From CALMZN01 sp964443785 (GTDB taxonomy: Bacteria; Patescibacteriota; Patescibacteriia; UBA1558; GWA2-36-10), in contig CAYUER010000005.1 in the NCBI GenBank assembly GCA_964443785.1, positions 1-46,730 of the forward strand: a stretch of 46,730 bases of DNA, in the 5' to 3' direction. The first letter of the stretch is position 1, and each line of letters opens with the position of its first letter. Made by a program: the position numbers and the translations under genes. This document shows positions 16,401-23,248 of this stretch, one piece after another. The notes beneath the pieces are model-generated. The model worked only from the letters and a program-made list of their open reading frames with translations. It had not been told where the DNA came from and made no database searches.

Positions 16401-17828
16401 ATCAAATTCTCCGTTATACCTTGCAGCAAAATTACTATCTTGTTTTTGTAAATAAGCAACCAAATGCTTAAAAACTAAAGAAAGAAAACGTTTATCCCTT
16501 TGCATTGCTTCAGCGTCTAAATCATCATAAGACTCATATTTTTCTTCAGCCACAGATGACTCAATCACATCTATACCATCATTACCTCTGCGCGATCTAT
16601 TGCTTTTACTTTTTCTCCTTCTGGTTGTATGACCCGCTCGATCTTCAGAAGTAGGAATGTGTTGATAAGAAGTATTATTAAGAAAATTCACTTCAGTACT
16701 AGCCGGATCTTCAGTTGGCTGTTCTGCCTTAGCACTAGCTGTAGACTCATCCTGCTTGGGCGCATCAATATTCCAATCATCCAAAGTCACACTCGCTGAT
16801 TTACCTACTGAAGCAGCTGATTCTTTTGCATTGCCAGCAGCATCAAAAATATCCTCCATGCGTTTGATAAATCCTTCATACTCACTTTCAATTAAAGTAG
16901 CTTTCAAGGCAGCGCTTTTGCTTTTACTAGCTAACATATTACTACAATAAGACAAAAAATTATCATACTGCTTTTGCAGTAAAGGCACTGCACTTTTATC
17001 CTGAATGGCGGCCGTGGCTCTAGTAAAATTATCTAAAGCTTGGTCTATGTGAATGCGAACATTAGCTGGTATCTTCCCATCACCAGCTACTACTTCATAA
17101 GCTTTTTGCTTGACTGGATCTTGAACAGTGTTGGACTCCGTAGATGCCATAGGTTGAGCTGGTGACTCTTGTTCAGACTGCCCCTCAACCACAGTGACCT
17201 CTGCTGCTGGTGTTACTGGCGATTCTACTGTCTCTGCCTTTGGCACTTCAGTCTTTTGTGCTTTTTTTTGATCTTTAGCCAAAAAATCAGTAGACGCAAT
17301 ATCAATTTCTGCCAAAACTTTTTGATACTTACTCTCCATCATGGCAATTTTGCTATTATAATCAAACTCATCCATTTCATTTAGGGCCATTTCTTTACAA
17401 AAAAACCAAAAACTCTTGGAAATTTTATCCAATTTTAACTGGGCTTTACCACGCAGTCTGTCATCGCTAATAGATTGCAAAATGCTATCTATTTTTACTC
17501 TTACTTGATTGGCATACTCTTGGGCTTTTTGGTATTCCGGAGTTTTGGTATTTTCTTTGAGCGTAGCTTCCAAGTCTACATCACCCTGACTGTGCAAAAC
17601 TTCTTGGACTTGAGCAAGGCTAGATTGAGCAACTGACTCGAGCTCATGTACAGCATCGGGATTAGTCACTGCTTCTTGGGCACGAAAATCACTGACCGCT
17701 TTATCAATATCTGCTATAGTTTGCTCTGCCTCCATGTTTGTCTCTGCCGCCGAGCGCTCAAGCGCCTCCGGCATAGCAGCTAGTTCAGGCCTAGGATCTT
17801 CGCCGTTGATCAAATTTTCTTCTGGCAT
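13404..17828 (-). CDS. Giant uncharacterised coiled-coil/glycine-zipper protein (1474 residues)
   Basis: Function unknown; no enzyme motif recognised. The first 400 residues are mostly helical and acidic with low-complexity Ser/Thr/Glu linkers and a basic patch (TTRRRKSKSNRSRRG, about 401-415). Long helical segments follow (420-650). Three Gly/Ala-rich hydrophobic stretches, 656-690 (MLIMGGASLAVSGLGLATGG), 879-916 and 1031-1052 (LLATIGGAAVGGALAWAAG), look like glycine-zipper membrane hairpins. A proline linker (about 1065-1080, PTPPPPSPSP) leads to a mixed alpha/beta C-terminal part (1090-1474). No signal peptide is seen. It is translated one base after a 55-residue gene, and a third helical gene precedes that, so the three may form one complex. 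Membrane insertion is inference from composition. Confidence 0.75.
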   Translation of the reverse strand: MPEENLINGEDPRPELAAMPEALERSAAETNMEAEQTIADIDKAVSDFRAQEAVTNPDAVHELESVAQSSLAQVQEVLHSQGDVDLEATLKENTKTPEYQKAQEYANQVRVKIDSILQSISDDRLRGKAQLKLDKISKSFWFFCKEMALNEMDEFDYNSKIAMMESKYQKVLAEIDIASTDFLAKDQKKAQKTEVPKAETVESPVTPAAEVTVVEGQSEQESPAQPMASTESNTVQDPVKQKAYEVVAGDGKIPANVRIHIDQALDNFTRATAAIQDKSAVPLLQKQYDNFLSYCSNMLASKSKSAALKATLIESEYEGFIKRMEDIFDAAGNAKESAASVGKSASVTLDDWNIDAPKQDESTASAKAEQPTEDPASTEVNFLNNTSYQHIPTSEDRAGHTTRRRKSKSNRSRRGNDGIDVIESSVAEEKYESYDDLDAEAMQRDKRFLSLVFKHLVAYLQKQDSNFAARYNGEFDETLRLKDKDGNITEDKIISFSTDENYAAILPDVLKEFADLYPEDYKKFKKSNKKDILDEAQSTVEKLEKDLGYLDIDPKAIWEKLTPEDMQTLQILMKAGDQSKINAFYQAKIQEVLTDQKKAEVVNEELLKQIAESVNQVLERTITLEAQRQLDGGLIDQVLGAQKGQRAAVARKIAKNMLIMGGASLAVSGLGLATGGIGVAATALGMSGLRLILRKIDKTRAETTPDSVKEREKIDAQAELDRKKAEVLASIFTADNLENLRRQLSGHIANTLREQTSGRALEALRAYEQADGTKEKTVLDARFRDVEKELYLNALTKVRAENPDLSPEQQQNMALTMSLTLAQHERGENLARRRLEEIRQSKPALYQLIEKYNLYSTGQKPEGMNKEEESLWQKSKYDLMSLGIGTAVGAAIRTSGIARVALGAVAGGGLGYKVGEWMEQRDQKKALAEIVKMLEESEKVIKDIEFPSDAIEQLKKDSVFVQSKLDLGLLDSDPLLKSRAENFIHQVQKIELANQESLNKLLSTISDRTDSRAQQVEDDLQRIGSKIKKRKLLATIGGAAVGGALAWAAGELFGKKEAVEKSSTPNGETEPTPPPPSPSPEVKTPSSFADVIDSSKVSGSDSIWRSTHQIFEDHPKELGYTGDLNDHDALSKWAENQTANVVQRLNQEQGGNLADLVHDGDQVKIELVDGKPVLSFEAASGVAAGHLPDSNVADLAAEQKFGDSVEHNLAIDPKTGDQFLEIKSGSDVYRVYDWDRDARPNIVFPDGHTQEMSVGELNQFLTEKNILSVENTESVSPLESAASTTPEIATATIADQKAEDFINNGGAYTRDVYEAAKNSGHLPDLVSAVVKGEDQAQTGDLVSDYARDNGWSEDKIRVFLNAMRSGEKIDLSSGQFDASDPDIIIKNMQAFEKSALDSFDKVKDMPADRWMPARIGNDYFNIQKVHGGVWPFRSDHFLVDANGDFKIDAIKLDDASLRAAFRRDNFDPKALGQK

Positions 17829-17829
17829 A

Positions 17830-17997
17830 TTAGTAATCTTTATTTATTTTGGATAATAATTCGTCAATTTCCGCTTTTTCTTGAGCCTTCAGCTTAGCAG
17901 TCGAGCGCTCAGCTACTTTAGCTTTTATTTTTTCAAAAGCAACTAAAAAATCACTGTAAATTTCTCTAAAACGCTTAATCTTTTGATTGTTCGTCAT
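17830..17997 (-). CDS. Small helical protein (55 residues) coupled to the giant protein
   Basis: A charged 55-residue protein (starts MTNNQKIKRFREIYSDFLV, ends LLSKINKDY) predicted to be two helices or a short coiled coil. Its stop is one base before the ATG of the 1474-residue gene, giving strong coupling, and it lies 13 bases after the 125-residue gene. No family recognised. Tight placement supports a real gene that may regulate or bind the giant protein. Confidence 0.6.
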   Translation of the reverse strand: MTNNQKIKRFREIYSDFLVAFEKIKAKVAERSTAKLKAQEKAEIDELLSKINKDY

Positions 17998-18010
17998 ATA
18001 CAATAAAAAT

Positions 18011-18349
18011 TTAGGCTGCCAACTTAGTGCCTTTTAAATCATTGGCACTACTCAAAAATTCCTGAGCAAAATCTTGCAATGTTTGGCTGGTCTTGGCCGT
18101 AAAATTTGGAATATGATTATTAAAAAACTCCAAAAATTCTTCAGTTTTTGGAGCATCATGAGTGCTCATAAAATTTTCAAACTCTTCCAAGCCCTTGGCA
18201 TCAAGCTCTTCCATAGCCATGACACCCAAGCGTCTTTCCGCTTCGATAGCTAATTTTTCAATATATTCTTTTTTAAATTCTTCTGGCATATTATCTAGGC
18301 CAGCCTGCTTCAACAAATCCAGGACAAAATTTTGGATTATGTCTTCCAT
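18011..18349 (-). CDS. Small all-helical protein of unknown function (DUF5663-like)
   Basis: 112 residues from the preferred ATG at 18349 (MEDIIQNFVLDLLKQAGLDN); a longer frame runs to 18388, but its extra 13 residues overlap terminator-like sequence. The protein is all helical, acidic, and has the pattern MPEEFKKEYIEKLAIEAERRLGVMAMEEL, which I associate with the DUF5663 family found mainly in CPR bacteria; this identification is from memory and tentative. It heads the three-gene set with the 55- and 1474-residue proteins. A ring-like or adaptor role is possible, but the sequence gives no direct evidence. Confidence 0.65.
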   Translation of the reverse strand: MEDIIQNFVLDLLKQAGLDNMPEEFKKEYIEKLAIEAERRLGVMAMEELDAKGLEEFENFMSTHDAPKTEEFLEFFNNHIPNFTAKTSQTLQDFAQEFLSSANDLKGTKLAA

Positions 18350-18396
18350 GGTTTTATTTTTAATTTTAAAGTATTTTAATAATGACATTTTACAAC

Positions 18397-18448
18397 AAAA
18401 AAAACAAGCCCCGATTTCTGCACACGCTGTACAAACAATCGGGGCTTT
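18397..18448 (-). terminator. Rho-independent terminator of the SPFH gene
   Basis: On the minus strand AAGCCCCGATT (18447-18437) pairs with AATCGGGGCTT (18416-18406), followed by a run of eight T residues. It isolates the SPFH gene from the downstream three-gene set. Confidence 0.9.
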
Positions 18449-18457
18449 GTCTTGGAA

Positions 18458-19906
18458 TTAGCTGGAACTCTTCTTGGCCAACTGAGCCAAGAGACCAGCG
18501 ATGTCAACACCTCCCACCGAAATGTTGCGGTTGTTGACGGAGCGCTGATAGTCAGTCCAGACAGCCAGAGCCGTAGCGTTGTTACCCTGCTGGATAAGCG
18601 CCAAGACTCCCTTCAAAGCTTCCGTTTCCCGCTTACTCCTGGCTTCACCTTCGGCCTCGCCCGTCCTGATGCTAATCTCAGCCTCCTGCCTCTTGAGGAC
18701 GGCCAAGGTGACCGCGTTGATAGCCGCCTCAATTTCATCGGTAGAGTTGCGGTCCTTGACTTTGATGTCATCCAAGTAGACGCCTACCAAATGCATCACC
18801 CGGCTCCTCAAAGCCAGAAAACGCTTGTAAGGCTCCAACTTGGACGAATTGTAGGCAAAGACCTTATTCGCAAATCTCAACCACTCAGCATCAGAGGCCC
18901 CCTTGCCCTCCAGACTCTTGAACTCCGGCAGCATACCTTGCAGATCAGCCGCTTGTCGCAGATCCGTCGTAGAGAAAAAGTAGTCCTTCTTCTCTCGAGC
19001 TGCTTCGAAGTTCATTGTGAGCAGCATTTCCGCTTCAAATGCTTCGACGATGTTGAAAACGATTGTTTTCAACTGAGCTCTATCTGTCCGCGAGTAGCGG
19101 ATGAAGATCTCTGGCAAATAGTTGGTCCAAAAGACCAACCAATTTTCCAGAGAAATCGTCGCACTGAAGGAACCATCGCTCCCGTTGGACCCCGTGCTTG
19201 TCACCTTGGAATCAGCTGTGGGCAGTTGGCCCGAAAACGCAGTTGCTTCGATGCGCTCGCGAGCCAGATTCCAAATGTCAAAGACATTCTTGGGCAACCA
19301 GCTCGGCAAAAACACATGAAGCCCAGGTTGCCAAAATCTCACAGGCTTTTGCAAGAAAAACACTGTGTAGACATGCAAGTATGGCACAATGTAGACCAGG
19401 TCAAGAGCCAAGCCAATGACCATGGCCAACCCAAAGTACCAGACCTTCGGCCAGCAGACCACCAAAGCCAAGCTAAGACCGACCAGGACACAGGAAACGA
19501 GGCCAACCAAGCGGACAGCAGGTTCTTTGACGATCTGTCCATTCTCATCCTTCTCGGCCGACCACTCCTTGGGCAGTCTTGCTTTCTTGAACAGAAAGTA
19601 AAAAACCACCAGAATCGTACCAGCCAAGATGAATTGCCACAGCGAAGGCAATGCACTCCGCCATTTTTCCACACCACGACCAACGCCAGTAAGCATCTGC
19701 TCTGCTCCTTCGCTCGCCGGAGCAAAGAAGAGCAGATTGTGCCGATTAGCTGTGAATAGCAAGGCCGCGCCCAAGAACAGGACGACCAGGACGATCTTGA
19801 CGAAGAAGTTACTCAACTCCTTCCGCTTCGAATCCCAGGTCCTACCACTGAGCAGCAACGCGATGATCCAAATCACCGCGTCCCAGATGTACTCTACACC
19901 AAACAT
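18458..19906 (-). CDS. Multi-pass membrane protein with SPFH/Band 7-like domain
   Basis: 482 residues. The N-terminal part has about four to five membrane helices (8-20, 35-53, 89-106, 133-152, 157-184). A Band 7/SPFH-like domain follows (about 184-405: KPVRFWQPGLHVFLPSW, IEATAFSGQLPTADSKVT, then LVGVYLDDIKV) with the Glu/Ala/Arg-rich helix after it (RQEAEISIRTGEAEGEARSK), the usual oligomerisation tail. SPFH proteins form membrane microdomain scaffolds or cages around proteases. Base composition stands out: one sampled 60-base line has 35 G+C against 25 in a line of the next gene. It also has a textbook promoter, a leader hairpin and a strong Shine-Dalgarno sequence, unlike its neighbours, suggesting transfer or high expression. 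Substrate or partner unknown. Confidence 0.75.
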   Translation of the reverse strand: MFGVEYIWDAVIWIIALLLSGRTWDSKRKELSNFFVKIVLVVLFLGAALLFTANRHNLLFFAPASEGAEQMLTGVGRGVEKWRSALPSLWQFILAGTILVVFYFLFKKARLPKEWSAEKDENGQIVKEPAVRLVGLVSCVLVGLSLALVVCWPKVWYFGLAMVIGLALDLVYIVPYLHVYTVFFLQKPVRFWQPGLHVFLPSWLPKNVFDIWNLARERIEATAFSGQLPTADSKVTSTGSNGSDGSFSATISLENWLVFWTNYLPEIFIRYSRTDRAQLKTIVFNIVEAFEAEMLLTMNFEAAREKKDYFFSTTDLRQAADLQGMLPEFKSLEGKGASDAEWLRFANKVFAYNSSKLEPYKRFLALRSRVMHLVGVYLDDIKVKDRNSTDEIEAAINAVTLAVLKRQEAEISIRTGEAEGEARSKRETEALKGVLALIQQGNNATALAVWTDYQRSVNNRNISVGGVDIAGLLAQLAKKSSS

Positions 19907-19911
19907 TGTCT

Positions 19912-19918
19912 ACCTCCC
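19912..19918 (-). promoter_or_regulatory. Strong Shine-Dalgarno sequence of the SPFH gene
   Basis: On the minus strand GGGAGGT lies about six bases before the ATG at 19906. Most other genes in the window have weak or no such sequence, so this one is unusual here. Confidence 0.75.
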
Positions 19919-19969
19919 AGGTTGACCGACAGACCACTATCTATTCCAAGACTTGTCGACGAACAGCTC

Positions 19970-19998
19970 GTAAAACTGGCAAAAAAGCCTAGTTTTAC
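19970..19998 (-). promoter_or_regulatory. Hairpin in the leader of the SPFH gene
   Basis: GTAAAACT and AGTTTTAC arms plus GGC/GCC pair around a six-base loop, with one bulged base. It lies just after the predicted transcript start and has no T tract following on the minus strand, so it is more likely a 5' stabilising or regulatory structure than a terminator. Confidence 0.5.
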
Positions 19999-20009
19999 AA
20001 TAACTATAT

Positions 20010-20038
20010 ATTATATCACTTTTTTATATTTTAGTCAA
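20010..20038 (-). promoter_or_regulatory. Predicted strong promoter for the SPFH gene
   Basis: On the minus strand TTGACT, a 17-base spacer and TATAAT, nearly consensus. The leader of about 100 bases contains the hairpin at 19970-19998 and ends in a strong Shine-Dalgarno sequence. Confidence 0.8.
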
Positions 20039-20061
20039 TATTTAAAAATATCAAAATACTA

Positions 20062-20922
20062 CTACTTCTGACAATGACTGCAAAAATGAGTACCCCTACC
20101 AGCTAAACGATATTTCTGAATCTTCGCTTGCTGACATTTTAGACATATTTTTTTAGCCCGGCCATAAACTTTGAGATACTTTACATAAGCTCCATGAGCT
20201 CCGTCAGTCGTCCGATAATCACTAAAAGTAGTACCGCCCTGCTTGACGGCTTTGCCGATAATATATTGACAGGCTTGATAAATTTTTTTCCGCTCCGACA
20301 AGCCCAAATCCTCCACTCGCCTACTAGGCAACACTCCGGCTCGAAAACAAATCTCATCAGCATAGATATTACCAATACCTGAAAATATTTTTTGGTTAAG
20401 CAAAATACTTTTTAAAATACCCTTTTTATTTTGCAAAACTTTTTGAAAATTTTGCCAAGTAAAATCTTTGGTCAAAGGCTCTAAGCCATATTTATTTTTG
20501 ATTGCCTCTTTATCAGAGCCTGGCACTATCTTCAGATATCCAAACTGACGCAAATCATTGTAAAACAAAACTGAATGATCAGCGAAATAAATAATAATAT
20601 GCGAATATTTATTGGGCAATGCTTCGCCTATAGGTAGATTGTGACCACCGGCGACAATATTTTTTTTATTTTGATAAATTAGCTGACCAGTCATCTTGAG
20701 GTGTACCAATAAAAAATCATCACCTTGAGCCAATTGAAAAATCAATAGCTTACCAATACGATCAACAGCAATTATTTTATTACCGATAATTTTTTGGCGA
20801 AACAAAATAAGATCCCCTTGTATCTGCTTGGGCTTGTGAATATCGACGGCGGTGATTTTTTTGTGGGCAATACTAGCTGCTAGACCACGCCTGATTGTCT
20901 CTACTTCTGGTAATTCGGGCAT
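20062..20922 (-). CDS. mutM: Formamidopyrimidine-DNA glycosylase
   Basis: MutM (Fpg) removes 8-oxoguanine and ring-opened purines from DNA and cuts the abasic site by beta,delta-elimination. Starting at the ATG at 20922, the protein begins MPELPEVETIRRGL; the catalytic Pro and Glu follow the initiator Met, which fixes the start (an upstream in-frame extension to 20964 would bury this catalytic N-terminus). The helix-two-turns-helix region contains QKIFSGIGNIYADEICFRAGV, and the C-terminal zinc finger is complete (CLKCQQAKIQKYRLAGRGTHFCSHCQ). At 286 residues it is of normal length. It stands alone behind the terminator of the surface-protein gene. Confidence 0.95.
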   Translation of the reverse strand: MPELPEVETIRRGLAASIAHKKITAVDIHKPKQIQGDLILFRQKIIGNKIIAVDRIGKLLIFQLAQGDDFLLVHLKMTGQLIYQNKKNIVAGGHNLPIGEALPNKYSHIIIYFADHSVLFYNDLRQFGYLKIVPGSDKEAIKNKYGLEPLTKDFTWQNFQKVLQNKKGILKSILLNQKIFSGIGNIYADEICFRAGVLPSRRVEDLGLSERKKIYQACQYIIGKAVKQGGTTFSDYRTTDGAHGAYVKYLKVYGRAKKICLKCQQAKIQKYRLAGRGTHFCSHCQK

Positions 20923-20954
20923 ATATTTTATATGGCTTAATATATCATATTGCT

Positions 20955-20996
20955 TTAAAAACAAAAATACCCCCTAAAGATGGGGATATTTTTGTT
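20955..20996 (-). terminator. Rho-independent terminator of the surface-protein gene
   Basis: ACAAAAATA and TATTTTTGT arms with a CCCC/GGGG core and a seven-base loop, followed on the minus strand by T residues. It lies just after the stop at 21009. Confidence 0.85.
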
Positions 20997-21008
20997 GACG
21001 AAATTATT

Positions 21009-23114
21009 TTAGTATTGGTTCAAAACTGCGTCGCTGACATTGTACATTTTGTGGCCAGCATATTTTTTAAGCTCTTCGAGACTGATGATGTGTACTTTTT
21101 TGCCATTGACGATGACATATATTTTACCATCTTTGGCTCTGAGCAAAGTGCCATCTGGATAGAGCTTGGCACCCAAAACTTTTTGAGTGCTATTACCCCT
21201 GACTGTTGTATCATCTACCATAGTTTGTCCATATTGAGCAATCACTTCGTCAGTGACATTGTAGATGCGTTGAGCAAAATAATTGTCATGCAAATACTGC
21301 CAACTTGGTATGTGATAAACATTGTTTCCCAAGACATGATAAACTTCTGGTCCGCAACCACGAATCAAAGAGCCAGCAATAAACTTCATGACACCTTTGA
21401 TATCGCCATCCACATCTGGTTTACAAACATTTTCTTTGACACCCAAGACTTGAGGTAAGACACCAGGAGTAGTAAAGGTGCGATCAATATCATAAACTGT
21501 ATTGTTGTTGGCATCTTTGGCCCTGATTTGATAATGATAGACTGTACCTGGTAATAAGCTAGTCAAATCCAAGGTGTGAGCAGTGTGATAGTTGGCGCCT
21601 TGATATTCAGAACCATAGCTAGTAGAAGTGCCATAAAGCATCCAAGTCAATGACATGCGATTTGTCTGCCAAGTGATAGTAGCACTATTATTCAAAACAC
21701 TGTTTTGGACATTGAAAATATTGAAAGCAGCAATACCGCCGCCACCGCCGCCGCCACCGCCTGAGGACCTATTTTCAGCAATACAAGAGCCGCCAGACAA
21801 GACATAACCGCTTTCACAAGCAGTTGCCCTACACTCTGGATAGGCACTGTAGCTAGTAGCGTGCTCGACCACATTGGTACAAGTTGGATTTTCATTGGCC
21901 ACACAAACACCTTCTACGGCTTCATAACCCTCCTCACAGGTAGCAGCGCCGCAGGTAGGATAAGGATTGTAAGTCACAGCATGTGCAACTGATTCACAAA
22001 TCTCTGGATCGACACTCCACTGTGGCATTGGTGGCACATAATAGGTATAGCAAGCAGCCTGATCGCCAGCAGCCAACAAGCTAGCTAAAATTGGTGTATC
22101 ACTTAAATTAATTTTACCATCGTGGTTTAAATCAAAAATAGTTGAAAATTCTGCAGTAGTAGTACTGGTGCCCATATAATCCATGATTCCTTGCTTCAAA
22201 CCAGCGCACCAATCAATATTAGTATAATTTTCTTGATTAAAATTGTATTGACCATCACCTAAGTCAAAACGACCATAACAAGCATTATCATTGTGATCTG
22301 CATACCAAGTAGCAATCATACCAGCATCTACCATATTGACAGCTCCTTGATCATCAGCATTGATGACTTGGTTATCTTGAAGAGTAGATTCGGCCATGCC
22401 CTTCAAAGCACTGCACCACTGACTACGAGTAGTCGTTGGTTCTGGCTCGACTGGCCATTGTGGCATTGGTGGCACATAATAGGCATAGCAAGCAGCTTGA
22501 TCGCCAGCAGTATTGAGACGGACTGCTTCACTGACATCACTCAAATTGATCACGCCATCATATTCAGTGCTATTAACCAAATTGAACATCTCTGAATATT
22601 TAGCATCACCACGCTGTGAGCCCAAAGTATCTTGCACACCTTGCACCAGACCAGCGCACCAATCAATGTTGAGATAATTACTTTGATCAAAGGTACCATC
22701 AAAACGAGCACGACAAGCGGTATTGTCACCCTGATCATACCAAGTAGCCATGACACTGACATCACTCAAATCAGGATTTACGCTCAAATCAATGACTTGA
22801 TTGTTGTCCATGGGTGATTGAAAAATGCCCAATAAGGCACTGCACCATTCGCCATGCAAAACCTCGACTGGAGGTGGTGGTGGACAAGCCCCTAAGCTAT
22901 CACCGTGCTCAGCTAGATGCTGATCAACAGCTTCAGCGGCAATGGCTATTTCTTCTGTACCATTACCAGTATTGTGACAAATAGTCACTAATTGATCTGC
23001 AACTTTTAAATCAGCTTCTACCAAATCTTCGGCGTAGGCACTCAAGCCAGTGGACCAAACCACTACCGCCAAAACAGCCAAGCTGATAAAAGTCTTTTTG
23101 AATAAAATAGACAT
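21009..23114 (-). CDS. Secreted modular surface protein with dockerin-like repeats and fibronectin-like domain
   Basis: 701 residues with a signal peptide (about 1-28). After a Cys-containing module (LVTICHNTGNG, ending HLAEHGDSLGACP) come two repeats of about 146 residues, each with Cys residues and a dockerin-like calcium loop (DLNHDGKINLSD in the second, a weaker copy in the first) and ending YYVPPMPQW. Two short Cys modules (CTNVVEHATSYSAYPECRATACESGY type) follow, then a nine-glycine linker and a fibronectin type III-like domain (NSATITWQTN, LLPGTVYHYQIRAKDANNN). The C-terminus has two copies of a motif like VYHIPSWQYLHDNYF...IYNVTDEVIAQY. It is probably exposed on the surface for attachment or protein scaffolding; the ligand is unknown. 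Confidence 0.8.
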   Translation of the reverse strand: MSILFKKTFISLAVLAVVVWSTGLSAYAEDLVEADLKVADQLVTICHNTGNGTEEIAIAAEAVDQHLAEHGDSLGACPPPPPVEVLHGEWCSALLGIFQSPMDNNQVIDLSVNPDLSDVSVMATWYDQGDNTACRARFDGTFDQSNYLNIDWCAGLVQGVQDTLGSQRGDAKYSEMFNLVNSTEYDGVINLSDVSEAVRLNTAGDQAACYAYYVPPMPQWPVEPEPTTTRSQWCSALKGMAESTLQDNQVINADDQGAVNMVDAGMIATWYADHNDNACYGRFDLGDGQYNFNQENYTNIDWCAGLKQGIMDYMGTSTTTAEFSTIFDLNHDGKINLSDTPILASLLAAGDQAACYTYYVPPMPQWSVDPEICESVAHAVTYNPYPTCGAATCEEGYEAVEGVCVANENPTCTNVVEHATSYSAYPECRATACESGYVLSGGSCIAENRSSGGGGGGGGGIAAFNIFNVQNSVLNNSATITWQTNRMSLTWMLYGTSTSYGSEYQGANYHTAHTLDLTSLLPGTVYHYQIRAKDANNNTVYDIDRTFTTPGVLPQVLGVKENVCKPDVDGDIKGVMKFIAGSLIRGCGPEVYHVLGNNVYHIPSWQYLHDNYFAQRIYNVTDEVIAQYGQTMVDDTTVRGNSTQKVLGAKLYPDGTLLRAKDGKIYVIVNGKKVHIISLEELKKYAGHKMYNVSDAVLNQY
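22021..22072. repeat. Direct repeat copy in the surface-protein gene (1 of 2)
   Basis: A 52-base segment with only two differences from the segment at 22459-22510. The copies are 438 bases (146 codons) apart and mark the duplicated dockerin-like unit. Confidence 0.85.
22459..22510. repeat. Direct repeat copy in the surface-protein gene (2 of 2)
   Basis: Partner of 22021-22072. The near-identity at nucleotide level, when the flanking unit has diverged, suggests recent duplication or gene conversion. Confidence 0.85.
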
Positions 23115-23161
23115 AATTTTATTTTATATAGTTGATTAATATTAAAAATAATTGGTTTTTT

Positions 23162-23191
23162 ATTATACTATTGGAGCTCACAAATCGTCAA
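23162..23191 (-). promoter_or_regulatory. Predicted promoter for the surface-protein gene
   Basis: On the minus strand TTGACG, an 18-base spacer and TATAAT, about 45 bases before the ATG at 23114. Confidence 0.7.
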
Positions 23192-23248
23192 TAGACAAAA
23201 TAAAAAACTCGACTCTCTTTTCTTACCACAAATAGCTAATATAGTCAA

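Noticed and set aside
13404..17828. Phage tape-measure protein
   Set aside because: The size, helices and Gly-rich hydrophobic stretches fit superficially, but no phage structural gene, integrase or lysis gene occurs in the window.
18452..19759. 435-residue plus-strand frame opposite the SPFH gene
   Set aside because: Long antisense frames are expected in GC-rich coding DNA; the minus frame has membrane helices, Band 7 features, promoter, Shine-Dalgarno and terminator, and the plus frame has none.
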